DNA from: Ichthyophonus hoferi
Lineage: Eukaryota; Opisthokonta; Ichthyosporea; Ichthyophonida; Ichthyophonidae
Length of the DNA: 30,988 nt
Assembly (NCBI GenBank): GCA_002751075.1
Contig: NAOQ01000006.1
Span: 105,413-136,400 of the forward strand
Direction of reading: 5' to 3'
Shown here: in pieces, positions 11,319 to 22,177 of the stretch
Layout: each line of letters opens with the position of its first letter
Numbering within the stretch: the stretch's first letter is position 1
The notes under the pieces: generated by a model
Seen by the model: only the letters and a program-made list of their open reading frames with translations
What the model was told of the DNA's origin: nothing
Databases searched by the model: none
Program-made: the position numbers and the translations under genes

Positions 11319-11668
11319 TGTAGTGTGTAAATTTAGCACAGTATGTTACAGCTCTTTTACCTATCTATGTAAAAAAATTAAGTATTGAATCTAAGTTAAT
11401 TAGGAACACCTATGCCTTTAAAATTCATGCCTGACCCTCAATCCAATTAGTATACTTGTCTAGTGATACTGGGATAAAATTTATTAGATAAGAATACCTA
11501 TTTATAAGTGTTGCACTGCTGTTTGTTCCATGAGTCTTAACTCCAAGTAATTAAAAGTGGAATAAAATTAACCAATCAGATAACTTACTGCAAGATTAGT
11601 TATTCAGTAATTCACACCAATAATAAATAAAAATTAACACATCTACCTACTAGCCTAATGCAACAGCA
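11319..11668 (-). repeat. LTR-like repeat, copy a
   Basis: On the minus strand it begins TGCTGTTGC, directly after a purine-rich AGTGGGAG, holds a TATAAATAG box near 11500-11510, and ends near ACTACA. A primer-binding-like TGGTAC lies at 11314-11309. Copy b (19109-18819) shares this layout, including the TATA box and the TGGTAC. By eye the two differ at about one base in five, mostly by transitions, so they are old. Termini are inferred and could be off by a few bases. Confidence 0.6.
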
Positions 11669-12828
11669 CTCCCACTACGTCTTTACATACCTATTGAGGT
11701 GTTGTGCTAGTTAACTAGAGCTAGTAGAAAATACATTTAAGTTAACTCGGTTGAGGTAAAAGCCTAATGAAGATGTCAATCTTTTTATCCATGGTGAACG
11801 TTTGAGTCATCACTATCATGCCATCTTGAATGGCAGCCTTGGTATAGTGGAATTTCACTTGGATGTGCTTTGTGTTCTTAGTGATAACATTGTTCTTAGC
11901 AATCCTAATTGTAGACTGATTGTCCACATTCTTCTAAACTGGTTTAGTGTCAATTGCTAGACTCTCAAGGATATTGATCATCCAAATGGCTTCATGTGTT
12001 GCTATACATAAAGCTGTGTATTCATTTTTTATATTTAATGTAGCCACTATGGTCTGTTTCTTACTTGTCCAAGAAACGGGAGAATCCAAGGAAAATAAAG
12101 CAAAGCCAGTTGTAGACTTTCTTAAGTCTACGTCCCCAGCAAAGTTAACATCTGTCAAAGCAGTAAGTTTTATGGACCCATAGTGATATGTTATGTCTTT
12201 CTCTTGGGTAAAGTTAAGGTAGGTTATGATATGTAGAACCATTTTCCTATGTAACTTGAAAGGATTCAATACCAATCCGCCCAGGAATCCCACTGCAAAA
12301 GCAATGTCTGGACGTGTTAGCCTAGAAATCCGAAGGAGGAATCTTATGGCTATCTGGTAGTCTTTTGCATTGCAACTAGTGTTGTTGGGGTTAGCTGTTT
12401 CCAGAGCTGCTACTTATCTGGGTAAGATTGATTAATGACATGACAATTTTACCATTGGACATGCCATATTTTTGAATGATTTTCTTCACGCACCCTTCTT
12501 GGGATATATGAATGGAACCATTCTCATCCTTCTTTATTGGGTATCCCAGATACTCGGAAGGGAAGCCCAAATCCTGAGTATCACAGGTCCATCTTATATT
12601 CTTGATGATTCTATCAATGGTAGCCTTATTATTTGCCACTATCAACATATCATTAATATATACACAGATAGTCATAAAATGTACCACTCCTTGTGATATA
12701 TGGAGACAGGGGTTGGCATTAGTGGGAAACAAGTGTTCTCCAGCTAAGAATGTTGCTAAACTCCATTGTCAGGCTAATGTAGACTGCCTGAGACTATATA
12801 ATGATTTCTTGATCCTTCATACACCACT

Positions 12829-12968
12829 TGGGAAATTAGGATATACAAATCTTTCCAGCTGGTGCATGCAAATTTTACCTAGTTTACCGTTTAGATACAC
12901 TCTTATTATGCTTAATTAGGTCAGTTCTAAGTTGTGGGCTGCAGCCACTGCCAGGAAAATTTGTATGA
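12829..12968. repeat. 140-bp direct duplicate flanking the assembly gap, left copy
   Basis: This stretch is repeated at 13359-13498 on the other side of the N run, with no difference over about 140 bp by eye. The two copies diverge only at their last bases next to the gap. A perfect duplicate on both sides of a gap is the usual sign of an unmerged contig overlap. Confidence 0.9.
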
Positions 12969-12972
12969 CTGA

Positions 12973-13358
12973 NNNNNNNNNNNNNNNNNNNNNNNNNNNN
13001 NNNNNNNNNNNNNNNNNNNNNNNNNNNNNNNNNNNNNNNNNNNNNNNNNNNNNNNNNNNNNNNNNNNNNNNNNNNNNNNNNNNNNNNNNNNNNNNNNNNN
13101 NNNNNNNNNNNNNNNNNNNNNNNNNNNNNNNNNNNNNNNNNNNNNNNNNNNNNNNNNNNNNNNNNNNNNNNNNNNNNNNNNNNNNNNNNNNNNNNNNNNN
13201 NNNNNNNNNNNNNNNNNNNNNNNNNNNNNNNNNNNNNNNNNNNNNNNNNNNNNNNNNNNNNNNNNNNNNNNNNNNNNNNNNNNNNNNNNNNNNNNNNNNN
13301 NNNNNNNNNNNNNNNNNNNNNNNNNNNNNNNNNNNNNNNNNNNNNNNNNNNNNNNNNN
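12973..13358. other. Assembly gap (386 N)
   Basis: A run of N inside the reverse transcriptase region of element B. Any open frame drawn across it is meaningless. Its flanks are identical (12829-12968 and 13359-13498), so the gap may not represent missing DNA at all. Confidence 0.99.
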
Positions 13359-13498
13359 TGGGAAATTAGGATATACAAATCTTTCCAGCTGGTGCATGCA
13401 AATTTTACCTAGTTTACCGTTTAGATACACTCTTATTATGCTTAATTAGGTCAGTTCTAAGTTGTGGGCTGCAGCCACTGCCAGGAAAATTTGTATGA
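13359..13498. repeat. 140-bp direct duplicate flanking the assembly gap, right copy
   Basis: Right-hand partner of 12829-12968, offset by 530 bp. It encodes the same reverse transcriptase segment (minus strand) as the left copy. Confidence 0.9.
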
Positions 13499-16380
13499 TT
13501 GTTAAGCAACATACATGGAACTCTATATCAAAGTAGTCCACGTTGGGACATTGGTGATTGAACATGATGACAAGTCAGGTTTTGTACTTAGTGAAATCTC
13601 TATGGCTATCATGTTTCACGGTGAAGATCCACATTGGTCTAAGAATGGGCTGATAATATTTGACTCAATCAACCAATTTCTATACTGTGTTGTCCCAGAA
13701 AATGTTTATCTCCATTTGAATGGCTTTTTCTCATTCAGTCCATAAGGGAGACTTTATTGGTAAAAAAATAGAGTTGAGAATGTTGAGACCATATATGTTG
13801 GGTAAGGACTCTGCATGGATCACAAAGTATATGTAAGGATCATCGTTGTACTGTAGATCTGAGTGGGTGATGAAAGGAGCATACTTAGACGCGGTTGTAT
13901 TCCAGTCTGAAATGGGTATCTGAGATTCCCCCTCAAAAGATAAACACTCTAAAGAATGCCTATCAATGATAGGTGAAGTCTGGGGAAAAGACTGTTTTTT
14001 TCCTAAGGGCTGGTTGCCCTATCATCATAGTTTCACCAGTATCCCCTTCAGATGCTGACCCGTCAATTAGCTTCAACTCTTTGGAAAAATTATCCATAAT
14101 ATTTCTTGATTCATAAGTTTTTGAAGATCCAGTTGTACTGCTTGAAGGTCCAAAACGTTCCTTTTGAACTTTTCTTGCCTGTTAAAGTGAGCTCCAAAGT
14201 AAAAATTGGTGCCAGAGCATTACCCTTGTACAAGGGAAAGATTGTTTCATAGAAATGAACGTCTTTATTTACCACTATTTCTAGGTTTTTCCTATCTAGT
14301 AGCCAATACACCTTTTGTGTAAATTGGTAGTCTATTAAGACTACCTCTTCAGCTCTGGGCGAGATTTTTTTATGGTCTACAGCTTGTAAAAACATTTTCA
14401 ACCAAAACCTCTTAGCCAATTTGTTGGAGTGACAATTTGATGCCACAGGCTTCATAGCAGGTTCATCTTTCCAATACTAGAAGAAGTATGTTAAGGGTAA
14501 AAGCTGCAACTTTTATGGCCCCATGACAAAACCTTCCTGGGAGACCACTTTCTACCAAGACACTTCTTACCGTCGTGAAAAACATCTGGTTAAGATATTC
14601 ACTTATTCTGTTTTGTTGGGAATGGTAAGATACTATTGTTTGATAAAGAATGCAATTTTTCAGATAATTCTAAAAGACTAAGTGTATAATCTTAAAACAA
14701 TTGTCCATTATTAGCGTGGACAATAATAAATAATACTTATTTTTGATATAGGTTTTGTATTCTTTGAAACAGTTGAATGTATCAAACTTCTTCCTAAGCA
14801 GGAAGACAGCGATATAGTGCATGTGCTTATCAGTAAACGTGCAAATGTACTTATATCTAGAATGGGATTACTTTAAAAGATCAGCTAGATCTGATTACAC
14901 ACTCTGTAAAACCCTGGTGACCTTGTCTGATTGTTTTGGGTAAGGAATGTGCTTAGACTTGGAAAGGTTGCATGATTCACAATCTAAAACTGAATTTCCT
15001 CCTTTGACTTGGGTATCACAAAGCAGAAGAGCTTTAGTCATAGCTCATGAGGTTGGGTGCATGAACCTAAAGTGAAATACTTGATATGAGATGAGTCTTC
15101 TATCAGTCGTTGTAGTTCTCTTAGTGGTTGAATCTAACACATTTTGATAATGTTATTACATAGTCAACGTCAACTACTTTCATAAATAGCTTGATACTGC
15201 CAGACCCAGTGGCATCACTTGTCTTGCCGTTACCCCATTGCGCCTTTGGCATATTCTGTTTTATGAAAATGAAGTCCTCTCAAAAAAAATTATATGTTTT
15301 GATAATTCGCTATCCAAGACAATGGAGTTTGCTCTGTTCATTGGAGTGGTAGGCGACTCATTTAAATATGCTGCCATCACCTAAGACACCTTTTGGTTTG
15401 CTGAGTAAGATTTTTCAGACTTCTTACCGTTTCTTCTTCTTAATTTTCTGAAAGAAGGTTTGTGATCTTGTTTATGTTTCTAATCTTGACCTCGCACTGG
15501 CTTTAATTTTTTTTTTCCTTTATTTGTTGAATGATTGTGCAATTCTCCAGCTTGTGAGTTCCTGGATAAATCTCACAGGAAAGAATTCGGGCATTGTATC
15601 TAACGTTTTCTTGATGAAGATTGAGAAGCCCGAGTGACTGAGGTTGCAGAAGTTGTGTGGTTGGCAGATTCTCATGGTATGTGACAAAATTGGCAACCTG
15701 TTGCAGTGTTTTGTTTTTAGCTTATGTCAATATGAATTGGTTAACCTCCTTTGATAAATGCTTCATTTCAGACATTACCTCAATAGCCTTAATGAGAAGC
15801 TATTTTTCATTTATAATAAGTTTGGAACCATGAAGCCTATTGTTCCTTCTTGGAATTTGTCCTATGAAGGTGCTGCCAATTTCGTTGATGAACAGCTTTG
15901 CACAGAAGAGCTGTATTAAATGTTGGGAAGCTATTTGGGTTTCTTTGCTGTTGAATTTTGCTTTCATACCCATCCAATGGTATACATAAATTGCAGGAGT
16001 GTCCACCTTGAGGCAATATGCTGTGCCAGTAGAATAAAATAATGAAGATAAAATCTTAATATTTTTTCTACAGCCAAAAAACTGTCTGAATGTGCTAACT
16101 GCTCAAGGTTTGTAGACATCCAGAGACTGATATATAATATAATGCAGTTGGACCAGTCACTGTAAGACAGTGATTCATTTTTTCTTCCTTTAAAAACATG
16201 GTTTTTGTTTACAACTGCTGCTGACTAGATTCGGTTTTCTTGGACGAAGAAGTTCTCAGCTTGTCCTCTGAATATATTATCATCCTGTATTAGTATATAC
16301 ATGCTTGGTGCTGTATGTTGAGTGAAAAAGGAAGTGTTGGCGGTTGATTCTATTGAAAGGAAAATATTTCTCATCTGCCA

Positions 16381-17387
16381 TTCAACATATAACTCCATTC
16401 AAAATATATACATATCGTAGATTTACTCGTCTATCAGTATTAAACTATAACCATAAGACAGACCCATTACGTGGTGTTCAGAGTGTCAAACTAAGTTATC
16501 TGACCCACGATTAAAGTCCCAAACCAGACTAAAAATAGTTAACCAATGAACTATGTCTTACATTCAATTGGATTGGTTGCCAAAACAATACATTTTTCAG
16601 AGTTAAAACAATAAGTAATACTCGCCTGGTTATTATATTAAAGTATTAATTGTATAAAATATTATTATCAAGGTATAATTAAATTATGATCGCGTGTTTA
16701 ATCTCTGAAGCATGCAAGCATTATATATATATAAATTCTATAAGATCGCGGCATCGACAACGTTATTATCCCAATGTCAAAGCCGACTTTAGAATGTGCT
16801 TGGCTCTAATTGGATTCAATTAATCAATCTCGACTTGTAATAATAAAAATCAATCTAGTCAAAGCAAGTACAAGATGCTAGCTTTAGTTATCTTGGAAAC
16901 GTTAAAAAACCACAAGTTCTGTTTTGGAGATCATACTTTCTTTCTGATTGTCGGTATAATGTATAATGTATTATTTTAAAGTAGCTACCTTAAATAACTA
17001 TATATTTCAATATAGATAAAATATTATTTACTAGACAGTTTCCTATAGTCCAATAAAATATCTTATTATTTTGCAAATATAATTAATTAATATAACAACT
17101 TACCTTTGATAAAAAAATAAGCAATTGATTACTGCTTTATATTTTATCATTAGTCAGCTTGTTATCATAAATAAGCAGTTAGTTTGTATTATTAGATTTG
17201 CACGTAGATGTGGGCAAATTTACATCCCCATACTCGGAATATGATAACACAATAAACGAAACTTTTCGTAAAGGATCTCATATAGTAAAATGTTTGGAAG
17301 ATCCTGCCAATGAATTGGTCGTTAGTGATGTCTCTAACTGCGTTCAGTCACAATTTAGTAATACACAGAAAAGGCTTCTTAACCAAA
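16381..17387. other. AT-rich non-coding stretch inside the repeat block
   Basis: About 1 kb without convincing coding. It could hold the leader or 5' LTR of element B, but I found no second copy of it in the window, and it does not match the LTR-like repeat at 11319-11668. A plus-strand open frame at 17198-17449 shows no recognisable wording. Confidence 0.45.
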
Positions 17388-17800
17388 TTAATATTTGTGG
17401 TTCCTCGCAGGTTCAGTTGGAAAATTTGGAGCACATGGTGGAGCTGTAAAAGACAGCATCATAAGAATAGGTTCCTCTTGTGTAGGGACAGCTGAAGATT
17501 TAGGAGGCTGTAGCGCAGTAGTTACACTAAAGAAATCTAGTTTAGAAGCAGTGGCAGTGGAAGCACCGTTAGGTTGTTGGGCTTTAGTAACCCTATCAGA
17601 CGTTGTTGGAATCTAAGCTGGTATCGGAAGATTTGGCCTTACTATCTACAGACATAGGACGTCCGTTTTCTAATTCATCCATGATGAAATTATGGTACTC
17701 TAAAAGATTTCTTGACATTTCCTCTTCACCCAAGTCAGTGGAAAGCGTGCTCTTTGTTTTTTCTTCTCTACAAATCCCAATTTGGTTGCTAAAGAAATGT
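17388..17800 (-). other. Unidentified coding-like stretch, minus strand
   Basis: Two overlapping minus-strand frames read like real protein. One (about 17800-17596) is acidic with LLEYHNFIMDELENGRP. The other (about 17620-17388) is Ser/Thr/Pro/Ala-rich with ALQPPKSSAVPTQEEP. I do not recognise either one. Base composition is richer in G+C than the surroundings. The position upstream of element B on the same strand suggests a retroelement gag-type or linker region; a captured host fragment is the alternative. Confidence 0.4.
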
Positions 17801-17829
17801 CAGTCTCATGCTTAAATCTTAATGCTGTA

Positions 17830-18300
17830 GGTGTAGATATTTCTCTCCTCATAACTGTAATAATGACCTCTTTTGATGAAAGTCTTTTGTATAATACTTT
17901 ATTATGTAACGCATAAAAATTAGGATCTAGACTAAGTCCGTGATTGCTAGTTATACAGTTGTTGGTTCAGATAAATATTATTTAACCAGGTGATAAGCAT
18001 TAAAAAAAAACATACCATTGAATGTGCATTCATCCTAACTGTTATCTAACATGTTTTTAACAACATTTGTCCAATTAATTATGTAAAGGATTATGTTATG
18101 TAGTAATACGTATGTTTCATCAAACACTATGTGTGCTTAATATTCAGATGACCAATATCATTTAAATCATGATAAATTCGTGTGCTGGACTGTACTACAT
18201 ATCTAGTTATAATTAAATATAATTAATGACATCATGCAATTAATTAATAAATATTTTGTACAAGACATAATGAAATATACAGCCTAACACTTCTAGGGGT
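17830..18300. other. AT-rich stretch, nothing recognised
   Basis: About 470 bp with no coding run. Repeats of taattaat and tgttatgt type occur, but no family match was seen. Confidence 0.5.
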
Positions 18301-18319
18301 TGAAATATTTCAACAGAAA

Positions 18320-18625
18320 TCTCCTTGTCGATTTCTGATATCTCTTCCAAACTTGTTTCCGATACTGACTCGGTATCAGTGGATGATGATTCTTCTAAGC
18401 TTGACGTCGATAATGTAGGTTTGGAAGAAGGAGAAGGAGAATTGCAAATAGATGCTGTCGGCTTGGTCGGGAAAGCCTAATGCGTTGGAATCCCATTTGT
18501 ATCGCTTGAATATGAAGATACGATAACTTTTTTTTCTTTTCCCCTCTCATGGACTGAAGGATGATTAGAGGAATAAGAGAAAGAGAATGTTTGGATTTCT
18601 TTCTGGTTTTGCTTTTCTTAGATGT
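18320..18625 (-). mobile_element. Start of a retroelement reading frame next to LTR-like repeat (copy b), fossil
   Basis: The minus-strand frame opens MTSKKSKTRKKSKHSLSL and is homologous to 11131-10830. It lies downstream of LTR-like copy b with the same spacing as copy a. Homology to copy a fades near 18320. It is basic and Ser-rich at the start, then Ser/Glu-rich. Confidence 0.6.
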
Positions 18626-18818
18626 CATTACAAAATACCTGAAGCAATAATGTATACTCGACTAAATAGAAAATATATTTATTTAGTAAATTTTCGATCC
18701 TTGCTAATGGACTGAGTTGGCGTTACATGGTTTCTGCCGATATACTGACTTGTTAGTATACTTAATATGATAAATAATAATTTATATAAGCATTGGGCTT
18801 ATATTACGGTACCAGAGT

Positions 18819-19109
18819 CGTAGTGTACAACTTCAGCAATATTCCACTTTTCTTGTACCTACCAACGTAAAGAACCTAAGTTTTGAATCTATATTAATTA
18901 GAAATAAACAGCCTACGCCTTTACAACTCATACCTGAGCCTCGATCCAATCGGTATACAAATACAATTTTACCGAGATAAAATTTATCAGATAAAAATAC
19001 CTATTTATAAGTATTGCACCGCTAATTGTCCAATGGCCTAACTTAGTAATTCACACAAGTTATAAATAAAATGAACATATTTGCTTACTAGCTTAATATA
19101 GCAACAGCA
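18819..19109 (-). repeat. LTR-like repeat, copy b
   Basis: On the minus strand it starts TGCTGTTGC at 19109, has a TATAAATAG box near 19000, and is followed by TGGTAC (18814-18809). It aligns with 11668-11319 along its whole length and is shorter by a roughly 60-bp internal length difference. Its 5' side joins the unrelated coding-like stretch 19110-19735 directly, with no purine tract. Confidence 0.6.
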
Positions 19110-19735
19110 GGATAGAGTACGGGTTGTATATGTAGCTCCGCTTCTTATCGTCAGAGGTTCGCATTTCACTCTCTCCCGTGCATGTTGTTGAGTTATTTGT
19201 TGTCCTATGGGTATTTCATCATCATTGTTGTCAGAGGATTCTGCTGCATTCTCTACCACTGACTCGGAAAAATCTTCTAGAGGTTTCTGAGGCTGTAAAT
19301 GAGCGATAAAAGTGGATGACACGATGGTGTTACCGCAGTACTTACTTCGTCTATAGTTAAGAGACGGCGATGGATGGGAAGTCGATTATTCTTCTACTGT
19401 CACGTCTTCCGTGGGAATATCTGCTCACTTAATTTGAAAGGGATCTTGTTTTAACGGATTTGGATTGCTGCTTTGGGTAGGGAAACGGTCCTTCGAAAAA
19501 GATGTTGTTCACAGTGGAAGCGTTCTAACCTCATAACCCTGTTTAAAGTTGTATTGCATCTTTGATAAAAAGTGTTGAACCGTGTTTGGTGGATGTACCC
19601 GCCGCCCTCTGGACCGTTCGTGTATCTTTATAGTTCATCGAATTCCCTTTTGTAATGAGTAGATCGATTCTTGGTATGGTATGCGATATACAAAACACTT
19701 TCACATTAAATGAAGAAATGGGTTGGTTTGTCATC
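19110..19735 (-). other. Unidentified coding-like stretch abutting LTR-like copy b
   Basis: Minus-strand frames at 19734-19543 (MTNQPISSFNVKVFC...) and 19322-19120 (acidic SESVVENAAESSDNNDDE, then GQQITQQHARERVKCEP). The acidic Ser-rich wording resembles linker regions of retroelement polyproteins, but no catalytic motif is visible, so the call is tentative. It ends exactly where the LTR-like repeat begins. Beyond 19735 it meets a fragment of repeat X in plus orientation (about 19735-19835). Confidence 0.4.
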
Positions 19736-19835
19736 TAAATTGAGACACAATAGTGTTTAAGTATTGAGGTAAGATCAGAAAATTTTAGTGGGCCTTTGTG
19801 ATTCATCGTGAGTTAGATTAGTTAATAATAATCTG
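19735..19835 (+). mobile_element. Repeat family X, short fragment
   Basis: The plus-strand wording agtgggcctttgtgattc and the preceding catctaaattgagac match the region just before the promoter block of X in the plus-oriented copy at 21052-21535. It is a small fragment with no coding. Confidence 0.5.
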
Positions 19836-19969
19836 TTCAAAGTTATTGTATGAGTTGATTGAATTTGTCAGCATTAAAGAATTAAACACTAAAATCAGTA
19901 ATAATTATAATATACTATAAAATAAATGGAATAAGAAAATAAGCTATAACCGTGCAGAGAGCGGAGCTG

Positions 19970-20655
19970 CCATGAATATTTCGGACAGGTACTAATGTGG
20001 AAATTACACAATGAGACTGATCAGCAAGGGGTGCCATATTACGATATAAATAATAACTGATGTTACTATTTTTCAGAAACTGTGCCAGTTATAGCGACAT
20101 GTCCACAGCTGTCGGGACCTCTAATTGTATAACTGGTAGTAGTTAATATTGATAGACCAGTGTTAGTAATAGTCACCTGATCGGTTCCATCTTTAAGTCT
20201 CAATTGTTGTGATAGGGGTTCTATAGAAGGCCCATATACCAACTCTCTACTAATTGGCTGTAGTAATTATATCTCTGTTCTAATTCAGAAGGGATAGACG
20301 CTTTGATGCGCTTGGGTACAAATGTGGAAATTGCACGATGACCTCGATTAGGAAGGAGTGATATATTGTGATGCAAATAATAAGTATCATCGCTATTTAA
20401 TGTTGTTATTAAGCAGTTCTCCGAGTTCTGAACAAACGAGAGATCTGGACACTGATTATCATATACGAGAGCCAGTGGTGGGTTAGACATTATAATAACG
20501 ATGCGGCTATTAATATATATAATTAAATGCAAAGTATTTTTGTGCGTGTTCACGAGAACTTCGTATTTTTCTATTAATACCGCGTATCTGTGAGCGGATT
20601 TGTATTTTTTTTACTTGTGTTCCCACATATGCGTGAGCGGGCGTTCCACAGTTTG
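19970..20655 (-). mobile_element. Repeat family X, copy X2 (fossil)
   Basis: The minus-strand copy holds the leader (20655-20492) and the longest clean opening of the X reading frame. The frame starts near 20490 (MSNPPLALVYDNQ) and stays open to about 20221, including NRGHRAISTFVPKRIKAS. An internal block is present twice (about 19997-20080 and 20325-20405), so part of the copy is duplicated. Homology to the other copies stops at about 20655, where a GC-richer segment begins. Confidence 0.65.
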
Positions 20656-21050
20656 TTATAGGGTTATGGGTCCACGCTTCCACGGCAAAGCAGCTCAGCT
20701 ACATACAGGACAATGAGTCTCTGGCCATTCAAGACAGGCAGTAACTCAATGCTCTAAATAAAATACAGTGAATCTTTCGCTCCGTTTCCTTCATCCACGA
20801 GAACAGCAGCTTTGACAACAAAGGAAGTCCTTTTTGTCAACTCCTTGGCACAACTTCTTTTTTCGGAAGTTCTCCAAAGAGAATCTGTTAGCAATAGAGG
20901 CTCAATTGATTACCCGGGATATTAATCGCAAAACACACCTGGCCTAGATAAGATGGATACGGATTAACTGCCGTTCGAGTCAGAGTCACGACCACACTAG
21001 GCTCCACTACAGGAAACTCTTGTGCCTGCAGGCAAAAAGTATCTTGGCCC
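20656..21050. other. GC-richer unidentified segment between X copies
   Basis: About 395 bp of visibly higher G+C, sharply bounded by X2 on the left and the plus-oriented X copy on the right. Minus-strand frames look protein-like: about 21063-20888 with FPVVEPSVVVTLTRTAV and a Pro/Gly/Val-rich character, and an overlapping Lys/Arg/Cys-rich one further down. I recognise neither. It could be an insertion, a captured gene fragment or part of the X internal region lost elsewhere. Confidence 0.45.
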
Positions 21051-21051
21051 G

Positions 21052-21535
21052 CTTGGCTCTCTCCAACGTTTAAGCCAATGGGAGAATGCTACAAAATCGC
21101 TAACTCCAAATATGAACACATACTTCTAATTGATTTGTCAATGCATAGTTTGCATGTAGTGAATTGGCTAATGTGCCATCTAAAGAGACACTAATATAAC
21201 CCTTATCAACATAAAATCGGATATTCCTAGTGGTCTTTGGAATCTTTCATAAATTGCATTAGCCAATACAAAATATTTATGATTAGCTTCTTGGCTCTCT
21301 AACGTTTAAGCCAATGGGAGAATGTTACAAAAATTGATAACTCCGAATATGAACACGTAATTCTAATTAATTTGTCAAGAGACATAGTTTGCATGAAGTG
21401 AATTGGCTAATGCGCCATCTAAAGAGACATAAATATAACCTTCTTAATATAGAATCAGATATCCTTAGTGGGTCTTTGTGATCGATCTTTTATAAATTGT
21501 ATTAGCTAATAAAAACATTCACGATCAGCTCCATC
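21052..21535 (+). repeat. Tandem duplication, two units of about 236 bp, part of repeat X in plus orientation
   Basis: The unit starts at 21052 and again at 21290, both with cttggctctct and then acgtttaagccaatggga. The aacgtt landmarks at 21065 and 21301 are 236 bp apart. Each unit matches, in reverse complement, the X region next to 22210-22430, 23300-23560 and 24150-24400. The units contain CCAAT boxes. The two units differ by scattered transitions. Confidence 0.8.
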
Positions 21536-21865
21536 TAAGTTATTGAACTAGCTACATTGTGTTAACCAAAAGTTAGCACTGGCGGTAAAAGGTGGTATAA
21601 AAGAAATTTTTTTTTAATAATAATGCCACGGCCACTCACACATATGCAGCCCTCGGCACACCCGAGTATACCCGGTAACCCTACATGCCTGTGTACATGT
21701 ATACTACCGTTATAGGCAAATACGAATACGTTCGTGACACCCAAAACTTTGTTTTTATTTATTATTTGTTAAACAATATCATACTATATATAGTTGTATT
21801 ATACAACACTCAATTGGTGACCCCAAAGCCTGTGAATAAGCCACTAGAACTACCACAGTTCGCTA
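21536..21865 (+). mobile_element. Repeat family X, inverted copy X3: promoter-leader block joined to a reading-frame fragment (fossil)
   Basis: On the plus strand TGTTAACCAAAAGTTAGCAC (21560 on) is followed by TATAAAAG at 21596-21603, then a leader ending near 21805, then a short fragment matching the GDPEAC...RTTT part of the X frame at about 21811-21860. Much of the frame between is missing. The orientation is opposite to X4-X6, so this copy and X4 stand as inverted repeats around about 21868. Confidence 0.65.
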
Positions 21866-22148
21866 TACCATGTAACGCTAATAGACAAGGCAGCTCTCTG
21901 ACTTCTGAACGAGCGAGATATCTGAACACTGATTATTGTATGTAAGTGCCAACGGTGGACTAGATGTTACAGTAGCGATGCAATTATATATATATATTGT
22001 GGTAGTGTTTAGTTAAATAATTAAACGCAAAGTTTTGTGAGTATTGCAAGGGACGATGCATTTTTTCAGGGAATGCCACATATGTGTGAGCAGGTGTTTT
22101 ATTGTTTATTTCTGTTTTTCTTTATATTTTATCGCTCTTTGTCTTATC

Positions 22149-22177
22149 ACGGGTGTTAAGTTTTGGTTAACACCCGT
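22149..22177. repeat. Perfect 11-bp hairpin in the X4 promoter-leader block
   Basis: acgggtgttaa (22149-22159), a 7-nt loop gttttgg, then ttaacacccgt (22167-22177). Weaker versions occur at the same place in X1 (about 9170-9190), X3 (21560-21580) and X5 (about 23240-23265), so it belongs to the family and is not chance. Confidence 0.75.

Larger units (their letters stand above)
11742..16380 (-). mobile_element. Ty1/copia-type element B, nearly full-order polyprotein fossil
   Basis: Read on the minus strand the parts follow copia order. A gag-like region begins near 16378 (MADEKYFPFNRIN). Further gag is at about 16010-15800. The integrase region is at about 15060-13960. Reverse transcriptase is at about 13500-12410, with the active-site-like CVYINDMLIVANN near 12660 and the segment HISQEGCVKKIIQKYGM. 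RNase H is at about 12293-11742, with TALTDVNFAGDVDLRKSTTG, SWTSKKQ and DNQSTIRIAKN. It ends about 70 bp before the LTR-like repeat at 11668. The protease region (about 15390-15790) is not clear. It carries many breaks, roughly a dozen or more by eye, plus an assembly gap. No matching 5' LTR was recognised upstream of 16380. Confidence 0.88.

Noticed and set aside
12884-13430. Open frames of 145-167 codons across the N run
   Set aside because: They are artefacts of the gap characters.
20975-20995. GTTCGAGTC resembling a tRNA T-loop
   Set aside because: No matching T stem, anticodon arm or acceptor stem can be formed around it.
21809-21830. TTGGTGACCCC resembling a retroelement primer-binding site after a TG...CA block
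   Set aside because: The same words align with the coding part GDPEAC of repeat X, so it is a reading-frame fragment, not a primer site.
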